A stretch of 18,496 bases of DNA from an uncultured Ruminococcus sp. (GTDB lineage Bacteria > Bacillota > Clostridia > Oscillospirales > Ruminococcaceae): positions 1 to 18,496 of the forward strand of contig CANQCJ010000016.1 of NCBI GenBank assembly GCA_947589205.1. The letters are read 5' to 3'. The notes under the pieces are model-generated. The model was not told where the DNA came from, did no database searches, and worked only from the letters and a program-made list of their open reading frames with translations. Below, in pieces: positions 14,040 to 18,496 of this stretch (the first letter of the stretch is position 1; each line of letters begins with the position of its first letter). Both the position numbers and the translations under genes were made by a program.

Positions 14040-15371
14040 ATGTCTTTGAAACTCAATTCAGAATACTTAAGACCTTTTGTCGCCGAGCATGAGCTTGACG
14101 CTGTCGCGCCGCTCGTTTCCGCCGCGCATAAGACGCTTACCGAAAAAAGCGGTCTCGGTGCGGATTTTCTCGGCTGGACCGATCTGCCGGTCAATTATGA
14201 CAAGGAAGAATTTGCAAGGATAAAGTCCGCCGCCGAGCGCATAAAGAAAAGCTGCGATGTGTTTATCGTTATCGGTATAGGCGGCTCTTACCTCGGCGCA
14301 AGAGCGGTGATAGAAGCGGCGAGATCCTCGCTGTACAACGTTCTCGAAAAGGATACTCCCGATATCTACTATGTCGGAAACAGCATAAATCCCACCTATC
14401 TTGCCGAGATACTTTCCATCTGCAGGGGCAAGGATATATGCGTCAACGTCATCTCCAAGTCGGGCACTACCACCGAGCCGGCGCTTGCTTTCAGGATCTT
14501 CAAGAAGCTTCTCGAGGACAAGTACGGCAAGGAGGGCGCTAAGGACAGGATCTTCGCGACCACCGACAAGGCTAAGGGCACGTTAAAGCAGCTTTCCGAT
14601 ACCGAAGGGTACGAGACGTTTGTCGTTCCCGACGACGTCGGAGGACGTTTTTCGGTGCTTACGGCGGTAGGACTGCTGCCTATCGCGGTCGCCGGCATAG
14701 ATATTGACGAGCTTATGGCGGGCGCAGCCGCGGGAATGGAGAAATATTCCGCCGACGACGGAAACGACTGCTATAAATATGCGGCTTTGAGAAATATTCT
14801 TTATAATAAAGGCAAGAGCGTTGAAATGCTCATAAGCTACGACCCGAGCTTTGTTATGATGGCGGAGTGGTTCAAGCAGCTTTTCGGAGAGAGCGAGGGC
14901 AAGGATCAGAAGGGTATCTTCCCGGCGTCCGCGACCTTCTCGACCGATCTTCATTCGCTCGGTCAGTTTATCCAGAACGGTTCAAGGATAATGTTCGAGA
15001 CGGTGATAGACGTTAAAAACCCGAAGCAGGATATTTATCTCGAACCGGACGGGGAGAACCTTGACGGACTGAATTTCCTGACGAACCAGAATATGTCGGT
15101 AGTAAACCGCAAGGCGTTTCAGGGCACGGTGCTTGCACATACCGAGGGCGGCACGCCGAATATCGTGATAGAGTTAGACGATCTTTCGCCGCGCTCCTTG
15201 GGCGAGCTTATCTATTTCTTCGAGAGAGCCTGCGCGGTGTCGGGATATATGCTGGGAGTGAACCCGTTCGATCAGCCGGGCGTTGAGAGCTATAAAAAGA
15301 ATATGTTCGCGCTTCTCGGCAAGCCCGGATACGAGGACAGAAGGGCGGAGCTTGAAGCCGCTCTGATGTGA
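14040..15371 (+). CDS. pgi: Glucose-6-phosphate isomerase
   Basis: A 443-residue phosphoglucose isomerase of the short bacterial type, interconverting glucose-6-phosphate and fructose-6-phosphate in glycolysis. The sugar-phosphate binding SIS region has IGIGGSYLGARA and SKSGTTTEPALAF. Then come GGRFSVLTAVGLLPIA, the active-site region GESEGKDQKGIFP (Glu at about residue 284), the STDLHSLGQ histidine and the C-terminal lysine in SYKKNMFALLG. Start choice: the SD GGAAAGGA ends 1 nt before ATG 14028 and 13 nt before ATG 14040. The second gives the family-like MSLKLNSEYL start and is preferred, but ATG 14028 (four residues longer) cannot be excluded. It has its own promoter. Confidence 0.96.
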   Translation: MSLKLNSEYLRPFVAEHELDAVAPLVSAAHKTLTEKSGLGADFLGWTDLPVNYDKEEFARIKSAAERIKKSCDVFIVIGIGGSYLGARAVIEAARSSLYNVLEKDTPDIYYVGNSINPTYLAEILSICRGKDICVNVISKSGTTTEPALAFRIFKKLLEDKYGKEGAKDRIFATTDKAKGTLKQLSDTEGYETFVVPDDVGGRFSVLTAVGLLPIAVAGIDIDELMAGAAAGMEKYSADDGNDCYKYAALRNILYNKGKSVEMLISYDPSFVMMAEWFKQLFGESEGKDQKGIFPASATFSTDLHSLGQFIQNGSRIMFETVIDVKNPKQDIYLEPDGENLDGLNFLTNQNMSVVNRKAFQGTVLAHTEGGTPNIVIELDDLSPRSLGELIYFFERACAVSGYMLGVNPFDQPGVESYKKNMFALLGKPGYEDRRAELEAALM

Positions 15372-15456
15372 TATAAATTAATGTGATCTTCGCACTCGGT
15401 CTATAGTACGCGTGCGGAAAAAATAAAAGTCGTCAGACAGAAATGGAGAATTTACT

Positions 15457-15861
15457 ATGATCAATTTGATCCCCGGAAAAAAAGGAACAGGAAAAACTAA
15501 GATATTGGTTGACGCTATCAAAGAAGCTTCCGAAAAGGCAACGGGATATGTTGTCTGCATCGAAAGAGGCATGAAGCTTACCTATGACATACCTCATAAG
15601 GTAAGACTCGTCGACGCCGAGGAGTACGGCATTACGAGCTATGACGCTTTTTACGGCTTTGTAGCGGGATTTTTAGCCGGAAACTACGACATACAGGAGA
15701 TCTACGTTGACGGTATACTCAGGATAGGCGGAAGAGATTACGAGGAATTCGGCGCGATGATCGAAAAGATCGCTATTCTCTGCAAGGATATAAAGCTTGT
15801 TTTCACCGTTTCGGCAGATCCCGAGGAGCTTCCCGCAAAGGTAAGAGCCTTTATTAAGTGA
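15457..15861 (+). CDS. Small P-loop protein of unknown function
   Basis: A 134-residue soluble protein. It opens MINLIPGKKGTGKTK, a complete Walker A motif (G7 to T14) at the very N-terminus. EIYVDGI near residues 83-89 could be a Walker B-like strand ending in Asp. VVCIERGMKL and LVFTVSADPEELPAKVRAF resemble the strands and helices of a compact nucleotide-binding core. It is far smaller than typical AAA or kinase proteins, and I do not recognise the family. RBS TGGAGAA precedes the ATG. It starts 85 nt after pgi; the gap holds only a weak 5-bp cgcac/gtgcg hairpin not followed by T residues, so read-through from pgi is plausible. Confidence 0.7.
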   Translation: MINLIPGKKGTGKTKILVDAIKEASEKATGYVVCIERGMKLTYDIPHKVRLVDAEEYGITSYDAFYGFVAGFLAGNYDIQEIYVDGILRIGGRDYEEFGAMIEKIAILCKDIKLVFTVSADPEELPAKVRAFIK

Positions 15862-15900
15862 AAAATTATTAACAATTTTTAAACAAATCCGTGAAAGCCC

Positions 15901-15929
15901 TTGACAAATGAGCGTTTCGGGGATATAAT
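15901..15929 (+). promoter_or_regulatory. Promoter of yceD-rpmF
   Basis: TTGACA (15901-15906) and TATAAT (15924-15929) with a 17-bp spacer form a full consensus promoter. The start point would be about 15936, giving a leader of around 50 nt before the chosen yceD start. Confidence 0.87.
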
Positions 15930-15985
15930 GGAATTTAGTGCTGCAATGCTGGCGGCATATGGGTATGAAAGGGTGTGCTTTTAAC

Positions 15986-16447
15986 GTGATCATACAGCTT
16001 AGAGAGCTTTTTAACGTTGAAGGACAAACTGTAAAGATCGACGATACGGTCTCGGCGGAGGAGCTGTCTGCTTTGGGCGGATACGAGCAGTATGCTTCGG
16101 ATATGCGCCTTTTAGGGAAAATAGCCAACCGCGCCGGAGTGGTAACTCTTTCGTACGCTGTCTCGGTAACGCTGAGGCATTTATGCGACAGATGCTCGGA
16201 GGAATTTGAGCGCGAATACGGCTATGAGCTGACTCACACGCTGGTAACGTCTCTCGAGGACGACGGGGGAGAGTATGAGGAGGACTATATACTCTGCCCG
16301 GAAAACGCTCTCGACCTGACCGAGCTTGCATTGTCGGATCTGAGACTGTCGCTGCCGACGAAGATACTTTGCAGGGAGGACTGCAAGGGGCTTTGTCCGG
16401 AATGCGGCAAAAATCTAAACGAAGGCGGCTGCGACTGCGGTAAATAA
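15986..16447 (+). CDS. YceD/DUF177 family protein
   Basis: A 153-residue protein that begins (V/M)IIQLRELFNVEGQ, the usual DUF177 N-terminus. A central RHLCDRCSEEFEREY holds one CxxC pair, and GLCPECGKNLNEGGCDCGK ends the protein with a cysteine-rich, possibly zinc-binding tail. YceD (E. coli) affects 23S rRNA accumulation and is encoded beside rpmF, exactly as here. Start: GTG 15986 follows AAAGGG at 12 nt and gives the family-like start. ATG 15965 (MKGCAFN...) and a GTG at 15938 are in frame but are less like homologues or too close to the transcription start. It is followed after 50 nt by rpmF. Confidence 0.85.
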   Translation: MIIQLRELFNVEGQTVKIDDTVSAEELSALGGYEQYASDMRLLGKIANRAGVVTLSYAVSVTLRHLCDRCSEEFEREYGYELTHTLVTSLEDDGGEYEEDYILCPENALDLTELALSDLRLSLPTKILCREDCKGLCPECGKNLNEGGCDCGK

Positions 16448-16497
16448 CTGCCGCATGGCAATTGACCTGTAAAACAAGTTTTAAGGAGGTGCCGGAA

Positions 16498-16683
16498 TTG
16501 GCAGTACCAAAGAGAAAAACTTCCAAAGCAAGACGCGATAAGAGACGTTCTGCTGTATGGAAGCTTGACGCACCCGCTCTCAGCAGATGCTCAAACTGCG
16601 GCGAGCTTACCGCACGCCACAGAGTTTGCAAAAATTGCGGATATTACAAGGGCGTTCAGGTGATAAACAAGGAAGAAGCCTGA
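16498..16683 (+). CDS. rpmF: 50S ribosomal protein L32 (TTG start)
   Basis: A 61-residue protein, M-AVPKRKTSKARRDKRRS at its N-terminus, the invariant L32 start. A C-terminal zinc ribbon has C31, C34, C44 and C47 (CSNC and CKNC). This C+ form binds zinc, in contrast to C- paralogues used under zinc limitation. The start codon is TTG 16498, preceded by a near-perfect AAGGAGGT at 7 nt. The frame is open back to 16462, but such an extension would precede the RBS and has no family support. It is co-transcribed with yceD. Confidence 0.96.
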   Translation: MAVPKRKTSKARRDKRRSAVWKLDAPALSRCSNCGELTARHRVCKNCGYYKGVQVINKEEA

Positions 16684-16703
16684 TAGCAGGGTGTGTTTGT
16701 TGT

Positions 16704-16743
16704 TACAGACGTTAGGGGCGAAAACGCGCCCCGCGTATCTGTA
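16704..16743 (+). terminator. Two-tier hairpin after rpmF, possible terminator
   Basis: GGGGCG (16715-16720) pairs with CGCCCC (16727-16732), and outside it TACAGA (16704-16709) pairs with TCTGTA (16738-16743). The tiers are separated by a symmetric 5-nt by 5-nt internal loop. GCTGTTTTG follows, a short U-tract offset by several bases, so termination strength is uncertain. Confidence 0.5.
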
Positions 16744-16767
16744 GCTGTTTTGATATGTTTTCTATGG

Positions 16768-16793
16768 GCAGAGGAGGTTGGAGCCTTCTCTGC
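16768..16793 (+). terminator. Second hairpin upstream of the DUF512 gene
   Basis: GCAGAGGAGG (16768-16777) pairs with CCTTCTCTGC (16784-16793) over 10 positions with one G-U and a 6-nt loop, followed by TCTTGTTAT. It resembles a weak intrinsic terminator or attenuator ahead of the next gene, whose RBS (AGAGG) is at 16806-16810. Confidence 0.5.
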
Positions 16794-16820
16794 TCTTGTT
16801 ATAACAGAGGTATGATCTAA

Positions 16821-18119
16821 ATGTCGGTAAAGGTAACGGGAGTACAAAAAAGAAGTCCTGCCCACAGGCACGGCATAAAAGCGGGCGATCTGCTGATATC
16901 GGTAAACGGTCATGAGATAACGGACGTGCTCGACTATATGTTCTATGCGGCGGAGGCGGTGACATCGCTCAGGCTGGAGCGGGACGGCAGGGCTTTTGAA
17001 AGGCTGATAAAAAAGTCGGAATATGACGATCTCGGAATGGAATTTTCTTCCTTTTTAATGGACGAGAAAAGAAGCTGCTCAAACAAATGTATCTTCTGCT
17101 TTATCGACCAGATGCCCCCGAATATGCGCGAAACGCTCTATTTTAAAGACGACGACGCGAGACTGTCATTTTTGCAGGGCAATTACGTTACGCTGACAAA
17201 TCTTTCGGATAAGGATATACAACGCATAATAGATATGAAGCTGAACATCAACGTTTCGGTGCATACGACAGACCCCGAATTGCGCTGTAAAATGATGAAC
17301 AACCGCTTTGCCGGAGAAAAGCTCAAATATCTGAAAATGATGACCGACGCGGGACTTATGCTCAATTGTCAGATAGTCTGCTGTCCGGGGATAAACGACG
17401 GAGATCGGCTTAAAAGGACGCTAAACGATCTGTATTCGCTCATGCCGAATATAACCTCCGTCGCGGTAGTGCCGGTAGGACTTACAAAATACAGAGAAGG
17501 ACTTTATCCGCTTAAAATTTTCGACAAGCAAAGCGCCGCCGAGGTCATAGATATAATCTCTCAGGCGCAGCAGCGTTCCTTGGAGGAATACGGAACGCGA
17601 ATGGTCTTTGCCGCCGATGAATTTTATATAACGGCGCGCCTGCCTTTCCCCGTAGCCGAATTTTACGAGGATTATCCGCAGTATGAAAACGGCGTTGGGC
17701 TTTGCCGTTCGCTGATAGACGAAACGCGCGCCGCGATAAAGACGGCAGTCTATGACGGCGCAGAGCGCACGGTCACTATCGCCTGCGGCGTCGCCGCAAG
17801 GGAGGTACACGAGCTTCTTGCCGGAGAGATAACGGCGGCGTTTGAAAAAATAAAAATAAATGTCGTGCCGATAATAAACCGCTTTTTCGGGGAAACAATA
17901 ACCGTATCGGGACTTTTGACGGCGCAGGATCTTTTGGCGCAGCTGAGCGGCAGGGAGCTCGGCGATGAGCTGCTGATATCCTCGGCGATGCTGAAAGCCG
18001 ACGAGCCGGTATTTCTCGACGATGTGCCGCTTGAAAAGCTCATTGAAATGCTCGATATTAAAATAACGCCGTGCGCCAATGACGGATACGAATATCTTGA
18101 CGCCGTGCTCGGCGTATAA
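16821..18119 (+). CDS. DUF512 protein: PDZ plus radical SAM-like
   Basis: A 432-residue protein. Residues 3-60 form a PDZ-like domain (SPAHRHGIKAGDLLISVNGHEI). A radical-SAM-type cluster motif CSNKCIFC follows, with C86, C90 and C93 in C-x3-C-x2-C spacing. The family-typical FIDQMPPNMRETLYFKDDD comes next. The rest is the DUF512 domain, with VGLTKYREGLYPL and ADEFYI. The family is widespread in Clostridia next to der, and its substrate is unknown; an Fe-S/SAM chemistry is inferred from the motif only. RBS AGAGG is 10 nt before ATG 16821. The next gene, der, follows after 24 nt, so they probably form an operon. No promoter is obvious upstream. Confidence 0.9.
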   Translation: MSVKVTGVQKRSPAHRHGIKAGDLLISVNGHEITDVLDYMFYAAEAVTSLRLERDGRAFERLIKKSEYDDLGMEFSSFLMDEKRSCSNKCIFCFIDQMPPNMRETLYFKDDDARLSFLQGNYVTLTNLSDKDIQRIIDMKLNINVSVHTTDPELRCKMMNNRFAGEKLKYLKMMTDAGLMLNCQIVCCPGINDGDRLKRTLNDLYSLMPNITSVAVVPVGLTKYREGLYPLKIFDKQSAAEVIDIISQAQQRSLEEYGTRMVFAADEFYITARLPFPVAEFYEDYPQYENGVGLCRSLIDETRAAIKTAVYDGAERTVTIACGVAAREVHELLAGEITAAFEKIKINVVPIINRFFGETITVSGLLTAQDLLAQLSGRELGDELLISSAMLKADEPVFLDDVPLEKLIEMLDIKITPCANDGYEYLDAVLGV

Positions 18120-18143
18120 AACAGCAAGGAGTTGATAAATGCC

Positions 18144-18496
18144 ATGCCGCTTCCGCTTGTTGCAGTAGTCGGCAGACCCAACGTTGGAAAATCCACGCTT
18201 TTTAACAAGCTTGTGGGTCAGCGTATCTCGATAGTTGACGATACGCCTGGGGTCACGCGCGACAGGATATATTCAAAATGCGAATGGCTCGGCAGGGAGT
18301 TTATGCTTGTAGATACCGGAGGCATCGAGCCGGATTCGCAGGATATAATACTTTCACAAATGCGCAGACAGGCGCAGCTTGCCATTGAAAAAGCCGATGT
18401 GATAATTTTTGTAACAGATATGAGATCGGGCGTTACCGCGGCAGATGAGGAGGTCGCGGCGATGCTTAGAAGATCGGGTAAAAGGGTGATACTCTG
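18144..18496 (+). CDS. der: Ribosome-assembly GTPase Der/EngA, N-terminal part (partial)
   Basis: The frame from ATG 18144 runs 117 codons to the window edge. G1 is GRPNVGKST, G2 is in DDTPGVTRDRIY and G3 is DTGG, all normal for the first GTPase domain of Der, the double-GTPase 50S assembly factor. The sequence stops after RRSGKRVIL, just before the expected G4 NKxD, so the second G domain and KH-like domain are outside. AAGGAG lies 12 nt upstream. An ATG at 18139 is out of frame and quickly stopped. DUF512-der adjacency is a usual Clostridia arrangement. Confidence 0.95.
   Translation, partial: MPLPLVAVVGRPNVGKSTLFNKLVGQRISIVDDTPGVTRDRIYSKCEWLGREFMLVDTGGIEPDSQDIILSQMRRQAQLAIEKADVIIFVTDMRSGVTAADEEVAAMLRRSGKRVIL

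Noticed and set aside
15372..15456. cgcac/gtgcg hairpin after pgi as a terminator
   Set aside because: Only 5 bp with a long loop, and it is followed by A residues, not T residues.
1..18496. Mobile element, prophage, CRISPR or tRNA in the window
   Set aside because: No transposase, integrase, regular repeat-spacer array or cloverleaf was seen on either strand.

Overview
The window looks like chromosomal DNA of a low-to-mid GC Gram-positive gut-type Clostridia, probably Oscillospirales/Ruminococcaceae. This is inferred from strong AAAGGAG ribosome-binding sites, near-consensus TTGACA-17-TATAAT promoters, the yceD-rpmF and DUF512-der gene pairs, a DUF3343 gene and an SPFH/NfeD pair. No phage, transposon, CRISPR array, tRNA or rRNA was seen. 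Most genes are housekeeping.

Layout: (1) 1-3055, the end of an arginine operon: argB tail, argD, argF and a translationally coupled DUF1963 (YwqG-like) gene. (2) 3088-7164, a consensus promoter and a yybP-ykoY (Mn2+) riboswitch with a readable terminator switch, controlling a P2-type Ca2+/Mn2+ ATPase, followed by a metal-dependent cyclase-family hydrolase and a GNAT acetyltransferase. (3) 7165-8781, a promoter and a perfect 16-bp palindrome before an NfeD-SPFH membrane pair, closed by a strong terminator. (4) 8786-11389 on the minus strand: a DUF3343 protein, glycogen branching enzyme glgB, and a marR-type regulator just upstream of glgB. (5) 11421-13924: divergent promoters with two tandem MarR-type operators, then a cytoplasmic HATPase_c protein with no acceptor histidine and a secreted D,D-carboxypeptidase homologue whose catalytic motifs are all altered. 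(6) 13970-18496: pgi, a small P-loop protein, yceD-rpmF, a DUF512 radical-SAM protein and the start of der.

The most unusual observation is in marR. The gene is frameshifted by a 62-bp insertion flanked by a 12-bp direct repeat. Removing exactly 62 bp restores a textbook 145-residue MarR whose stop lies 3 nt from the glgB start. Read on the opposite strand, the inserted DNA encodes the highly conserved GTGCT...AANLAKGY segment of ThiD-type HMP kinases. It therefore looks like a short patch of thiD copied into marR by microhomology-guided template switching. Second is the adjacent pair of apparently non-canonical proteins: a kinase-like ATPase without a phospho-acceptor His next to a secreted PBP-like protein with HxxK, NxN and KGG in place of SxxK, SxN and KTG. 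These could form a non-enzymatic cell-wall sensing pair, which is inference only.
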